Assembly (NCBI RefSeq): GCF_003111665.1
Contig: NZ_CP022188.1
Coordinates: 1,984,001 to 2,048,000 of the forward strand
Source of the DNA: Parazoarcus communis
GTDB taxonomy: Bacteria > Pseudomonadota > Gammaproteobacteria > Burkholderiales > Rhodocyclaceae
DNA length: 64,000 bases
Direction: 5' to 3'
In this document: positions 7,577-16,583 of the stretch, piece after piece
Position numbering within the stretch: the first letter of the stretch is position 1
How the letters are laid out: each line of letters starts with the position of its first letter
Position numbers and translations under genes: made by a program
Notes under the pieces: model-generated
Databases searched by the model: none
Told to the model about the DNA's origin: nothing
Seen by the model: only the letters and a program-made list of their open reading frames with translations

Positions 7577-8083
7577 ATGAAACGCTTTCACGTACACCTT
7601 GCGGTCGACGATCTCGCGACAAGCATCGCCTTCTACAGCAGGCTTTTCGGGCAAAGCCCGTCGAAGCAGCAGCAGGACTACGCGAAGTGGATGCTCGATG
7701 ATCCACGCCTGAACTTCGCCATCTCTGCGCGGGGGCACGCGACCGGCCTTAACCACTTTGGCATGCAAACCGATTCCCCGGAAGAACTGGCGGGCCTCAA
7801 GGCGCTGGCCGACGATGCCTCTGGCGGCATGACGCTGGATCAGGGCGAGGCGAACTGCTGCTACGCCAGGAGCGAGAAGCACTGGACGGTCGACCCTCAG
7901 GGGGTGGCGTGGGAGCACTTTTTCACGATGGGTGACATCGCGACCTATGGCGAAGACGCTGCAGTGCAAGTGGGCGCGTGCTGTGCCCCCTCGGATGCGC
8001 CGGATGCCGCCGCAACGCAAGCGTCTGCTGCCTGCTGCGTGCCGGGTGTGGCGGGGCGGAATCAGGATTCGTGTTGCCGCTGA
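7577..8083 (+). CDS. arsI: ArsI/CadI-type VOC metalloenzyme (C-As lyase)
   Basis: A 168-residue vicinal-oxygen-chelate enzyme of the ArsI/CadI family, which breaks the carbon-arsenic bond of trivalent methyl- or aromatic arsenicals and protects against heavy metals. The metal ligands expected for ArsI are visible (H5, H60, E113), as is the vicinal thiol pair C94-C95 (GEANCCYARSEKHW) that binds As(III). The C-terminal tail has three further CC pairs (135-136, about 155 and 166). The ATG has GGGAG upstream. A sigma-factor gene follows after 12 bases, so the two are probably co-transcribed. No ArsR, ArsB or ArsC gene is nearby. Confidence 0.85.
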   Translation: MKRFHVHLAVDDLATSIAFYSRLFGQSPSKQQQDYAKWMLDDPRLNFAISARGHATGLNHFGMQTDSPEELAGLKALADDASGGMTLDQGEANCCYARSEKHWTVDPQGVAWEHFFTMGDIATYGEDAAVQVGACCAPSDAPDAAATQASAACCVPGVAGRNQDSCCR

Positions 8084-8095
8084 GAGCGCAGAACC

Positions 8096-8662
8096 ATGCA
8101 AGCGGCAGATGACGACCTCGGCGCGGCTTTTGCCCGCTTGCGGCAAAGCCTGCGCAGCTATCTGCGCCGGCGTGTTCCCGACCCCGCGCAGGCAGAGGAC
8201 TTGCTGCAGGATGTTTTCGTGAAGGCACTCGCGTCACAGCAGGCCGGACGTCACATCGACAACCTGACGGGATGGCTCTATGCCGCCGCTCGAACGGCGG
8301 TTGCAGACCACTACCGCAGCGCAGGCGTTTCGATGGAGGCGCTCGACGACGAGATGCCCAGTGCCGAGCTCGACGACATGCGAATGCATCAGGCGCTTTC
8401 GGCCTGCCTGCGCCCTTTCGTGGATCAGCTTGCGCCGCGCTACCGGGAGGCGCTGATCGCGACCGACTTCGAGGGTGAAACGATGCGCTCGGTCGCCGAG
8501 AGGCAGGGCGTGTCGGTGTCTGCGATCAAGAGCCGGGTTGCGCGTGCGCGTGCGATGCTCAAGGACAAGGTGCTGGCATGCTGTCATGTCGAGATCACCG
8601 ACGCCACGGTCAGTGATTACCATCGTATTTCGTCGTCGAGCTGCGGCGGGAAATGCACGTGA
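8096..8662 (+). CDS. ECF-type RNA polymerase sigma factor, SigZ-like
   Basis: A 188-residue alternative sigma factor. Region 2 (AEDLLQDVFVKAL, then TGWLYAAARTAVADHYR) and region 4 (YREALIATDFEG... VSVSAIKSRVARARAML) are intact. The protein ends in an unusual tail of about 28 residues with two adjacent cysteines after the region 4 helix and two more at the very end (SCGGKC). No anti-sigma gene is next to it. Its closeness to arsI suggests it responds to metalloid or thiol stress, possibly through the tail; that is inference. Confidence 0.88.
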   Translation: MQAADDDLGAAFARLRQSLRSYLRRRVPDPAQAEDLLQDVFVKALASQQAGRHIDNLTGWLYAAARTAVADHYRSAGVSMEALDDEMPSAELDDMRMHQALSACLRPFVDQLAPRYREALIATDFEGETMRSVAERQGVSVSAIKSRVARARAMLKDKVLACCHVEITDATVSDYHRISSSSCGGKCT

Positions 8663-8720
8663 GCACCGGGCCCGGCCCTTCGCGTGCCTGCGTTGAATGG
8701 GCACATAAGGAGATGCGCAA

Positions 8721-9008
8721 ATGGTGATCGTTGCAGGCCATCTCATCCTGAAAAACGGGGCCCGGGATCGGTTTCTCGCGGCCTCGGAGCCCGCTGTCCG
8801 ACTGGCGCGATGTGCGACCGGATGTCGCGATTTCGCGGTGTCTGCAGACCTCATTGACCCGAATCGAATCAACGTCTATGAAGAATGGGAAACACGGGAC
8901 GATCTGACCCGGTTCCGCGAATCAGGGCCCGACGCGGCCCTCATGGATTCGATCGTCGAGGTTCGTGTAAGGGAGTTCGTCGTCGCCGACGCAGATGGCA
9001 GGGGCTGA
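8721..9008 (+). CDS. Antibiotic biosynthesis monooxygenase (ABM)-domain protein
   Basis: A 95-residue single-domain protein of the dimeric alpha/beta barrel type (ABM/YgiN-like). The pattern VIVAGHLILKNGARDRFL...DPNRINVYEEWETRDDL matches the family core. Such proteins act as small cofactor-independent oxygenases or heme/quinol-handling enzymes, but the substrate cannot be told from sequence. AAGGAG precedes the ATG at 8721. It may belong to the arsI-sigma factor transcription unit (58-base gap). Confidence 0.8.
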   Translation: MVIVAGHLILKNGARDRFLAASEPAVRLARCATGCRDFAVSADLIDPNRINVYEEWETRDDLTRFRESGPDAALMDSIVEVRVREFVVADADGRG

Positions 9009-9056
9009 GCCGCGACCCGATCAAAGCAGGTGACAAATCGTGTACAGGACGATGCG

Positions 9057-9584
9057 ATGAGACTTCTTGCGCTGTGTTTTGCGTTGTGGTGTTCGTCGCT
9101 GTCTTTTGCTGCGGGCCTGGTTCACAGGGATGCGCTGAACGGCAGGGTGTCGATTCTTGCGCCGGAGAATTTCGGTCCGATGCCGGCGAAGCTGCTGGAA
9201 CTGAAGTATCCGAGCTCAAGACGACCGACCGAGGTGCTGAGTGACGACACCGGGCGGGTGACGCTGGCGTTCAACCATACGAACAACGCCTTGCAGCCGC
9301 ACGAGTTGAAAGAGGCGCATGTCGTGCTCTCGCAATCCTTTCACAACCTCTACCCCTCGGCGGAGTGGATCAGGGATGAAGTCATCGAGCAGAACGGAAG
9401 CGTATTCATTGTCTTCGAGATGATTACGCCGGCAATCGACACGAAGATTCACAACATCATGTACGCGACGTCGGTCAGCGGCCGAATGCTGATGGTCGCG
9501 TTCAATACGACCACGGATTACTCGAAGAAGTGGCTGCCCACGGGCAAGGCGATCATGTCCTCGCTTCGGGTGAAGCCTCAATGA
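9057..9584 (+). CDS. Exported protein of unknown function
   Basis: A 175-residue protein with a Sec signal peptide (MRLLALCFALWCSSLSFAAG). The mature domain has alternating hydrophobic strands and short helices, with no cysteine, and resembles small periplasmic proteins of unknown role. The ATG at 9057 was chosen because it starts the signal peptide directly; the upstream GTG at 9030 would add nine polar residues. No membrane anchor follows. Confidence 0.72.
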   Translation: MRLLALCFALWCSSLSFAAGLVHRDALNGRVSILAPENFGPMPAKLLELKYPSSRRPTEVLSDDTGRVTLAFNHTNNALQPHELKEAHVVLSQSFHNLYPSAEWIRDEVIEQNGSVFIVFEMITPAIDTKIHNIMYATSVSGRMLMVAFNTTTDYSKKWLPTGKAIMSSLRVKPQ

Positions 9585-9699
9585 GTTCGTGTTCTGGCGG
9601 GCGGGTTCCAACGTCGATCAGTGGGGTCTGATCGCATTGATCGACCCTGTGGATTCCTTGATTCGCTGGGGTCAGGACGCAGCACGATTCAGAGAAGGT

Positions 9700-10344
9700 A
9701 TGACAAGGAAAGTCTTCTGGGATGACCCGTACGCGGTCTCGCATCAAACCTGTGTGTCGTCGGTGAAGGGCGGTGATATCGAACTGGCGTCGACAATCTT
9801 CTTTGCCTTTTCGGGTGGGCAAGAGAGCGACCACGGTTTGATTGCAGGTCACCCGGTGCTCGCGGCACGGAAGGAGGGGGCGCGGATTGTCTATACGCTG
9901 CCGCCGTCTCACGGGCTGCAGGTTGGTCAGCCCGTGCACGTCGAGATCGAATGGGAACGGCGCTATCGACTGATGCGCCTGCATTTTGCAGCAGAGCTGG
10001 TTCTTGAGCTGTTCTACAGAGCGCTGGATGGCGTGGGCAAGGTGGGGGCTCACATCGCGCCGGATAAAGCCCGGATCGATTTTGCGTGGCCTGAGAACAT
10101 CGCTCCACGCCTTCCCGATTTTTCCGACATGGCGAACCGGATCATCTCGTCGAACCGGGAGATCGCGACCGGCTTCGATGATGTTCCGAATGAAAGAAGG
10201 TACTGGGAGATCCAGGGCTTCTCCCGCGTCCCGTGTGGCGGCACTCACGTTCGATCAACAGGAGAGGTCGGCCAGATCAGACTCAGGCGAAATAACATTG
10301 GCAAGGGAAAAGAGCGGGTGGAGATCTTTCTGTGCGAGCCGTGA
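9700..10344 (+). CDS. AlaX-like alanyl-tRNA editing protein
   Basis: A 214-residue stand-alone editing protein related to the second additional domain of alanyl/threonyl-tRNA synthetases, which hydrolyses mischarged tRNA (for example Ser-tRNA-Ala). The start MTRKVFWDDPY is typical of the family, and the C-terminal zinc motif CGGTH is present. In the first zinc motif the expected H-x3-H reads HFAAE, so the second histidine is replaced by glutamate, a change seen in one AlaX-like subgroup. The ATG at 9700 with AGAAGG upstream fits the family start; upstream in-frame codons have no similarity. Confidence 0.85.
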   Translation: MTRKVFWDDPYAVSHQTCVSSVKGGDIELASTIFFAFSGGQESDHGLIAGHPVLAARKEGARIVYTLPPSHGLQVGQPVHVEIEWERRYRLMRLHFAAELVLELFYRALDGVGKVGAHIAPDKARIDFAWPENIAPRLPDFSDMANRIISSNREIATGFDDVPNERRYWEIQGFSRVPCGGTHVRSTGEVGQIRLRRNNIGKGKERVEIFLCEP

Positions 10345-10535
10345 AGAGTTCATCGGTGCTGTTGTTTGATGTCCTCTATTCAATCGGAGTGTGCCCCGTC
10401 CGTTCGTTCAAACCCGCACCCAAGAGCGGGGCTTGACTCCAGGGCTGGGCGTCTTACGGCAGATGCCGTTGCTTTCCGACGCCCCTGGGGATGCGGTGTT
10501 TCTCCTGCGCAAAGGAAACGGGGCCTGGGGCGGGC

Positions 10536-12470
10536 TTACGAGATTGCCGTATTCGATGGCCCTGGGCGGAATGTGACGTCTATGCCGTGCTCGCTGAGGC
10601 GACGATAGAGTGTGGAGCGTGAGATGCCGAGAAAGCGGCTGGCGGCGCTGACGCACCAGCTGGTGCGTTGCATTGCGTTGAGGATGACGTCCCGTTCGGA
10701 GCTCTGACCGGTGACGACATGCCCGTGGAGCTGAGCCCGCCGCCGATCTGGCACGCCGTCGGATACCTCGTTCTGGAAGCTCTCTGGCAGGTGCGCCCAT
10801 ATCATTTCTGCCTGCGGGCAGACTGCAATCGCGTAACGCAGCACATTGCGCAACTCGCGGATGTTGCCCGGCCACCGGTGCTCGACCAAACCGGCCAGCA
10901 CATCCGACGACATGGTCAAGTGACGGCCCGCTGTTTTGCATTCTTCGGCAAACACACCGCGAATCAGTTCGGCGATATCCTTGCGCTCCCTCAGGGGTGG
11001 CAGTTTGACGGTCGCTGCGTTCAGGCGATAGTAGAGGTCTTCGCGGAAGCGCCCCTCGCGCACCATTGCGCCCAGATCACGGTGGGTCGCGCAGATTACC
11101 GAGATATCCACCATCTGCGGCTTGGAGGCGCCCAGCGCCAGCACCTCGCCTTCGGCCAGCACCCGCAGCAGGCGCGTCTGCAGCGCCAGCGGCATGTCGC
11201 CGATTTCATCCAGAAACAGCATGCCGCCGTCGGCTTGTGCAATCTTTCCGACGCAACCCTTTGAGTGTGCGCCGGTAAAAGCGCCCCCCCGGTAACCGAA
11301 GAGCTCGCTCTCGATCAGGGTTTCGGGAATCGCAGCGCAGTTGATGGCGACAAAGGGCTGATCATGTCGCTGGCTGCGTGAATGAATTTTCTTCGCTGTG
11401 AATTCCTTTCCAGAGCCGGTCTCGCCGAGCAACAGGATCGGGACCTTGCCATTGACGAGCAGCTCGAGCCGATGCTCCCCCTCAATGCCCATCTCGTCGT
11501 TATCCGCTCTCGACCGGGTGTCCGGCCTGGCTGCGGCCAGTAATGACCGGTGGACTGGTGCTTTTCTGGGGGCTCTGATCAGTGCGGTAAGCCGCTCATT
11601 CTTGCTGCCCACATCCAGACTCATAGGCGTGCCGGGATGGGCCCGCGCGAAATCCACCAGGCCGTCCACGGAGCGATGAAGGATTTCGTCCACGAAGTAC
11701 GCCCCGTTGCCGAGGCGATGTTTCAAGCGGCGGCTCACGCCGACGACGCGTCCGCCTTCGTCAAAGGCGATCAGATCGTCGGGGTCGGCGCCCCAGTCGT
11801 CGAGTTGCCGTTTCACGCTGACGATCCAGTGGTCGGCGAAATGCGACATGAACATGGATTGTTCAATCCGCGCCGCAGTCTGCAGGGTAAGCCGGTAGGC
11901 CAGGGATTGGCCGAGTTTCTGCGCGTCCTCGGTGCAGGCAGTTGCATTGAGCACACCGAGCAATTGCTGTTCGGGGCCGAACAAGGGCACGGCGGAGCAG
12001 CTGATGCCATGGTTCCGGACCAGAAAGTGCTGATCGCCGTGAACAAGTACGGGTTCGCCATCGGCCAGGGCTGTGCCCACGCCGCAGGTGCCCTGAGTGT
12101 CCTCGGACCAGCAGGCCCCTGCGCGTAGCCCGGCGGAGGTGAATTCGACCGCGCGCTGTCCCGTGGCACGCACCTCGAGCGTGGCTCCGCTCGCATCGGT
12201 CAGCAGCAGGCAGTAGCCCAGATCGCCCAGCTGGCGATGCAACCAATCGACGCCCGGCACCGCCACCCTTAACAACGCCTCGTTGCGTTCCTTGAGTCGG
12301 GACAGCTGCGAACCGGAAAGAACATTGTCAGCAGCACGACTCCGTGCGTCGAGTCGATAGCTCTCGAGCGATCGCCGTCGTGACCGGGCCAGCCGCGCCA
12401 TCAGATTGGCAGGTGCCGGACTTGCGAAGTCACGGCCATCCCAGACTGCGCCAGAAAACGCGTTCGTCAT
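10536..12470 (-). CDS. Sigma-54-dependent activator, AcoR-like
   Basis: A 644-residue enhancer-binding protein for sigma-54 RNA polymerase. The N-terminal half is a GAF-type sensory region (about residues 70-210) like that of acetoin regulator AcoR. The AAA+ domain has Walker A GETGSGKE (349-356) and the sigma-54 contact loop GAFTGA (396-401). A Fis-type helix-turn-helix closes the protein (about 600-635). GGGGAG precedes the ATG. It lies directly downstream of the alcohol-oxidation operon on the same strand, so it probably controls that operon from the -24/-12 promoter at 17237-17252. The effector is likely an alcohol or aldehyde, which is inference. Confidence 0.92.
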   Translation of the reverse strand: MTNAFSGAVWDGRDFASPAPANLMARLARSRRRSLESYRLDARSRAADNVLSGSQLSRLKERNEALLRVAVPGVDWLHRQLGDLGYCLLLTDASGATLEVRATGQRAVEFTSAGLRAGACWSEDTQGTCGVGTALADGEPVLVHGDQHFLVRNHGISCSAVPLFGPEQQLLGVLNATACTEDAQKLGQSLAYRLTLQTAARIEQSMFMSHFADHWIVSVKRQLDDWGADPDDLIAFDEGGRVVGVSRRLKHRLGNGAYFVDEILHRSVDGLVDFARAHPGTPMSLDVGSKNERLTALIRAPRKAPVHRSLLAAARPDTRSRADNDEMGIEGEHRLELLVNGKVPILLLGETGSGKEFTAKKIHSRSQRHDQPFVAINCAAIPETLIESELFGYRGGAFTGAHSKGCVGKIAQADGGMLFLDEIGDMPLALQTRLLRVLAEGEVLALGASKPQMVDISVICATHRDLGAMVREGRFREDLYYRLNAATVKLPPLRERKDIAELIRGVFAEECKTAGRHLTMSSDVLAGLVEHRWPGNIRELRNVLRYAIAVCPQAEMIWAHLPESFQNEVSDGVPDRRRAQLHGHVVTGQSSERDVILNAMQRTSWCVSAASRFLGISRSTLYRRLSEHGIDVTFRPGPSNTAIS

Positions 12471-12683
12471 TCTTGTCTCCCCGCTTCGGTCGCTGGATCT
12501 TGGCCAGGACCGTTATGTTTGTTTTGAATTATCGCTCGGTATATTAGGTAGCACCCTCAGTCGTCGCAAGTTGTGATTCTTCATGGCGCACCTTCATCGC
12601 GTCCGACGGAAAAAGGGCGACCGTGCGTACACGGCCGCCAAGGGATGTTTCAGTGAGACTTCGGTCCTTGATCTGCTCGGGCC

Positions 12684-14123
12684 TTAGCCGTGCTGCATGT
12701 ACACCACCTGCGTTTCGGTGTATTCGAGCAGGCCATGTTTGCCATCAGCTCCGCCGACGCCAGAATGCCGCCGTCCTGCGTGGAAGCCCTGCATGGCTTC
12801 GAAGTGCTCTCGATTGACGTAGGTTTCACCGAAACGCAGCCCGTTGCACGCGGCCATGGCTTCCTTCAGATCTCTGGTGAAGATCGACGAGGTCAGGCCG
12901 AACTCGGAGTCGTTGGACAGAGCGATCGCCTCGTCGAGGCTGTCGACAACCTGGATCGGCAGCACCGGACCAAAGATCTCCGCACGCATGATCTCCATGT
13001 CATGACGGCAGTTGATCATCACCGTCGGCAAATAGTGATAACCCTGGTCGCCCGGCGCGACGCTGCCGCCGAGGATCACTTCAGCGCCGGCGCCGCGTGC
13101 GCGCTCGACCATTGCCGCGACCTTGTCCAGCCCCTGGCGGTTGACCAGCGGCCCCATATGAACCGTCGGGTCTGCCAGGGGGTCGCCGTAACGCACTTCT
13201 GCCATGCGTGCCGTCACCTTCTCGATGAACGCGTTCGCTACCGCGCGCTCCACATAAACCCGCTCCGCGCAATTGCACACCTGCCCGGTGTTGATCACTC
13301 GCGAGTCGCAGATGGCCTTGGCCGCCATGTCGAGATCCGCCTGGGCGGTCACGATGGCCGGGGCCTTGCCACCCAGCTCGAGGTTGAGGCGCGTCAGGTT
13401 CGGGGCGGCTGCCGCCATGATGCGCTTGCCGGTGGCGACGCTGCCGGTGAAGCTGATCATGTTGACCATGGGCGACTCGGACAGGTGCGCGCCGGCGCCT
13501 GCGCCATTTCCGCCGACCAGGTTGAACACGCCCGGCGGCAGCTCGGCCTGCGCGACCAGGCGGGCGAAGTCGTAGGCGTTGATCGGCGTCTCTTCGCTGG
13601 GCTTGATCACGATGGTGTTGCCGGTGATGAGCGCCGGTGCCATCTTTCGCGCAATGAGGAAGAAGGGGAAGTTCCAGGGCAGGATGCCGGCAGTCACGCC
13701 GATCGCGCGCCGCATCAGGAAGATGCTTTCGCCGGCGCGGTCACTGGGGATCACCTCGCCCTCGATGCGGCGCGCCCACTCGGCCATGTAGTCGATGTAG
13801 TCGGCGGTGAAGGCGACTTCCACCTGCGCCAGTCCGAGCACCTTGCCCTGTTCGCGGGTGATGGTGTCGGCCAGGGCGGCGGCGTTGGCGCGGATGAGGG
13901 TGGCGATCTTGCGCAGGTAGCCCGCGCGCTGGATCGCGGGCAGCGCCTCCCAGGACGGCTGTGCGCGTTTCGCCGCCAGCAGTGCCTCGTCCACGACGGC
14001 CTGGTCGGACAGCGGGACGCGGGCCAGCAGCTCGTTGTTGGCGGGATTGCGCACGTCGATGTGTTCCAGACCGTCGCCGCTGACGAAGCGGCCGTCGATG
14101 AAGTTTTCGAGTTGTCTTGTCAT
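12684..14123 (-). CDS. aldA: Aldehyde dehydrogenase, AldA type
   Basis: A 479-residue NAD-dependent aldehyde dehydrogenase closely resembling E. coli lactaldehyde/glycolaldehyde dehydrogenase AldA. Shared blocks include AEVAFTADYIDYMAEWARR-like and ILPWNFPFFLIARKMAPAL segments and the active site GQVCNCAE with catalytic C285; the general-base glutamate is E249 in NLELGGKAP. The ATG at 14123 follows a TGGAGAC ribosome site. It is the last structural gene of the alcohol-oxidation operon and would oxidise the aldehyde made by the PQQ dehydrogenase to the acid. Product identity by substrate is inferred from similarity. Confidence 0.92.
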   Translation of the reverse strand: MTRQLENFIDGRFVSGDGLEHIDVRNPANNELLARVPLSDQAVVDEALLAAKRAQPSWEALPAIQRAGYLRKIATLIRANAAALADTITREQGKVLGLAQVEVAFTADYIDYMAEWARRIEGEVIPSDRAGESIFLMRRAIGVTAGILPWNFPFFLIARKMAPALITGNTIVIKPSEETPINAYDFARLVAQAELPPGVFNLVGGNGAGAGAHLSESPMVNMISFTGSVATGKRIMAAAAPNLTRLNLELGGKAPAIVTAQADLDMAAKAICDSRVINTGQVCNCAERVYVERAVANAFIEKVTARMAEVRYGDPLADPTVHMGPLVNRQGLDKVAAMVERARGAGAEVILGGSVAPGDQGYHYLPTVMINCRHDMEIMRAEIFGPVLPIQVVDSLDEAIALSNDSEFGLTSSIFTRDLKEAMAACNGLRFGETYVNREHFEAMQGFHAGRRHSGVGGADGKHGLLEYTETQVVYMQHG

Positions 14124-14208
14124 TTGTGTCTCCAGAGAAATGGGTGTGGCATGTCGGCTTACATGAATGCTTGGGTGGGGGCGGATACGGGCCGGATGCA
14201 GGCCGGAC

Positions 14209-14676
14209 TCAGGCCGCTCGTGCCAGGCGCTTGCCGACCTGCTCCGAGGCAAGTCCGAAGAAGACGCCGAGGCACCAGGTGAGGCAAACAAAGAGTGCGC
14301 TGGTGTCGAGCTTGGCACCCGAGCCAAAGAAGCACGCGGCGCCCATGAAGGCGGCGGGGGTGTAGGCCAGCGCGGTGATGTCGGCCATCGCCACCAGCAG
14401 GAAAGCCAGGATGGCCACCAGCACGATCAGCGTTGGCAGTCCGCCACCGAGCGCGTCGACGCCGAACAGCGTGAGCGCTGTCAGCACCGCACCCGCCAGG
14501 CCCGCCGCGACCGATTTGCGCACCCCGTCGGCACCGCCGCCGGCCGCGAAGAAGGCCGCCCAGGCAACGAAGCCGATCCAGGGGACGAAACGGAACTCGG
14601 GGTTACCGACGCTCAGGTAGACCCACACGGCCACCAGCAGTGCAATGCTCAGGGCAAGGGCATGTAGCAGTTTCAT
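14209..14676 (-). CDS. DUF1097 membrane protein
   Basis: A 155-residue integral membrane protein with about five hydrophobic helices and glycine-rich loops, matching the DUF1097 family (YcdZ-like). AAAGGAAA precedes the ATG at 14676. It sits between the PQQ dehydrogenase and the aldehyde dehydrogenase genes in one leftward operon, so a transport or membrane role linked to alcohol or aldehyde use is possible. No biochemical function is known for the family. Confidence 0.82.
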   Translation of the reverse strand: MKLLHALALSIALLVAVWVYLSVGNPEFRFVPWIGFVAWAAFFAAGGGADGVRKSVAAGLAGAVLTALTLFGVDALGGGLPTLIVLVAILAFLLVAMADITALAYTPAAFMGAACFFGSGAKLDTSALFVCLTWCLGVFFGLASEQVGKRLARAA

Positions 14677-14804
14677 GACTGTTTCCTTTGTTGTGTTCTG
14701 CAACGGGCCGGCGAACCGGTCCGTCTCGATCAGAGTCTGGGCAACAGGACCTCTCGACCCGCCGGGTGGGCGGGCCGGGAGTACCCGTCAGAACGGGGTG
14801 CGGC

Positions 14805-16526
14805 TTATTTGGCGAGTTTGAACACCATCACGACGCCGCCCTGGGGAACGACGGTCTTGTGCGGCAGCACGGCGTCGAAGGCGCCCTGCATGCGCTGGGC
14901 ATCGACGCCCCAGCCGGCCTGCACGGCGATGTACTGCTCGCCGTCGACCTCGAAGCTGGACGGCACGCCGGTGACACCCGACGGAGCCGGGTACTGCCAC
15001 AGCATCTTGCCGTTGCTCGCGTCGAAGGCGCGGAACATGCGGTCGTTGGTGCCGCCACCGAAGACGAGGTTGCCGGCCGTGGTCAGCAGCGGCCCCCAGT
15101 TCATCTCGGGGTAAGTGTGGGTCCAGACCTTCTTGCCAGTCTTCAGGTCCCAGGCCTGGACTTCACCCACCGACTGCCGCGACTCCTCTGTCATGCGCAC
15201 GTTGGTGAGCACGTTCTGCAAGGACACGCCCAGATAGAGCTGGCCTTTCTGGTACTTGGTCGGCTCTCCAGTGAGTTCGGAGCACAGGTGGTTGTTGGCG
15301 GGGATGTAGAGCAGCCCGGTGTCCGGGTTGTAGGCCTCGGGCGGCCAGTCCTTGCCACCCCACAGCGACGGACAGAAGCTCACCGTCTTGCCCGTGCCCG
15401 GCCGGTGCTCTTCTGCATAGGTGGGGCGGCCCGTCTTCGGATCGATGCTCTTGAACACGTTCTGATCCACAAACGGCCACGCATCGACGAAGCCGATCTT
15501 GCCGCCTTTCTCGCGGTCGAGCAGCCACAGGTAACCGTTGCGTGCGGCATGGACCAGGGACTTCACCTTGCGTCCCTTGTAATCGATGTCGATCAGCAGC
15601 GGTGCGGACACCTCGTCCCAGTCCCAGGCATCGTTCCAGTGATACTGGTGGTGGCCCTTGAGCTTGCCGGTATCGACGTCGAGCGCGATGGTCGAGTTAA
15701 CATAGAGGTTGTCGCCTGCCCGGGTGTCGGGCATCCACGGTCCGGCATTGCCCACGCCCCAGTAGGCGATGTTGGTGTCGCTGTCGTAGGAGCCGGTGAT
15801 CCACACCGATCCGCCGCCATGCTTGTACGTCCCCTCAGGCCAGGTTTCACCGCCGGGTTCGCCCGGTGCCGGCACGGTAAAGGTCCGCCAGGCTTCCTTG
15901 CCGGTCTCGGCATCGAAGGCCGCGACAAAACCCCGGATGCCGTATTCGCCACCGGAGGAGCCGACCATGATCTTGCCCTTGGCCGCCAGCGGTGCGAGCG
16001 TCATGTAGTAGCCGGCCTTCCAGTCGGCCACCTGGGTGCGCCAGATCTCCTTGCCGGTCTTGGCATCGAGTGCAATCAGGTTGGCATCGGTGGTGGCCAG
16101 GTAGAGCCGGTCGCCATAGAGCGCCACGCCACGGTTGGTCGGGTGCAGCTGCTGCAGTTCCTCGGGAATCGACTTCTTGTAGCGCCACAGCTCCTTGCCC
16201 GTGGCCGCCTCGAAGGCAATGACCTGATTGTTCGGCGTGGTCACGTACATATAGCCGTTGTTGACCATCGGCGGTGACTGGTGTCCCTCGGTCATCCCGG
16301 TGGAATACGACCAGGCCAGCGTCAGCTTGCTGATGTTTTCCGAAGTGATCTGCTTGAGGGGGCTGAAGCCCCAGCCTGCGTAGTTGCCCCGATACGACAG
16401 CCAGTTATTGGCCTCGGGCTGCTCCAGTCTCTTGTCGCTCACGGACGCGTAGGGCGGCAGCGCGGCCATGGCCACTGCGGGCGCCAATGCCAGTGCGAAA
16501 GCGAGGGGTTTCAGGTTCTTGTACAT
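14805..16526 (-). CDS. PQQ-dependent alcohol dehydrogenase, lanthanide-type signature
   Basis: A 573-residue periplasmic quinoprotein with a signal peptide (residues 1-21) and an eight-bladed propeller carrying repeated tryptophan-docking motifs. Metal and cofactor residues are visible: E194 (SGGEYGIRG), N260 (GVGNAGPW) and catalytic D302 in WDWDEVS. D304, two residues after the catalytic Asp, is the extra ligand typical of lanthanide-dependent enzymes (XoxF, PedH/ExaF), whereas calcium enzymes have Ala or Ser there. The vicinal disulfide cysteines of classic methanol/ethanol dehydrogenases are absent; the position reads HPTNRG. No cytochrome c domain or gene is adjacent; the operon instead begins with a Rieske protein. 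Confidence 0.92.
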   Translation of the reverse strand: MYKNLKPLAFALALAPAVAMAALPPYASVSDKRLEQPEANNWLSYRGNYAGWGFSPLKQITSENISKLTLAWSYSTGMTEGHQSPPMVNNGYMYVTTPNNQVIAFEAATGKELWRYKKSIPEELQQLHPTNRGVALYGDRLYLATTDANLIALDAKTGKEIWRTQVADWKAGYYMTLAPLAAKGKIMVGSSGGEYGIRGFVAAFDAETGKEAWRTFTVPAPGEPGGETWPEGTYKHGGGSVWITGSYDSDTNIAYWGVGNAGPWMPDTRAGDNLYVNSTIALDVDTGKLKGHHQYHWNDAWDWDEVSAPLLIDIDYKGRKVKSLVHAARNGYLWLLDREKGGKIGFVDAWPFVDQNVFKSIDPKTGRPTYAEEHRPGTGKTVSFCPSLWGGKDWPPEAYNPDTGLLYIPANNHLCSELTGEPTKYQKGQLYLGVSLQNVLTNVRMTEESRQSVGEVQAWDLKTGKKVWTHTYPEMNWGPLLTTAGNLVFGGGTNDRMFRAFDASNGKMLWQYPAPSGVTGVPSSFEVDGEQYIAVQAGWGVDAQRMQGAFDAVLPHKTVVPQGGVVMVFKLAK

Positions 16527-16583
16527 GTGGTGTCTCCTCCAGTCCTTGCGGTGGATCGTGCTGAAAAAAGCGGGGGGCTTGCG

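Noticed and set aside
12690..16277. Long plus-strand open frames over aldA and the PQQ dehydrogenase
   Set aside because: Both lie opposite strongly recognised enzymes and consist of low-complexity Gly/Arg/His-rich sequence.
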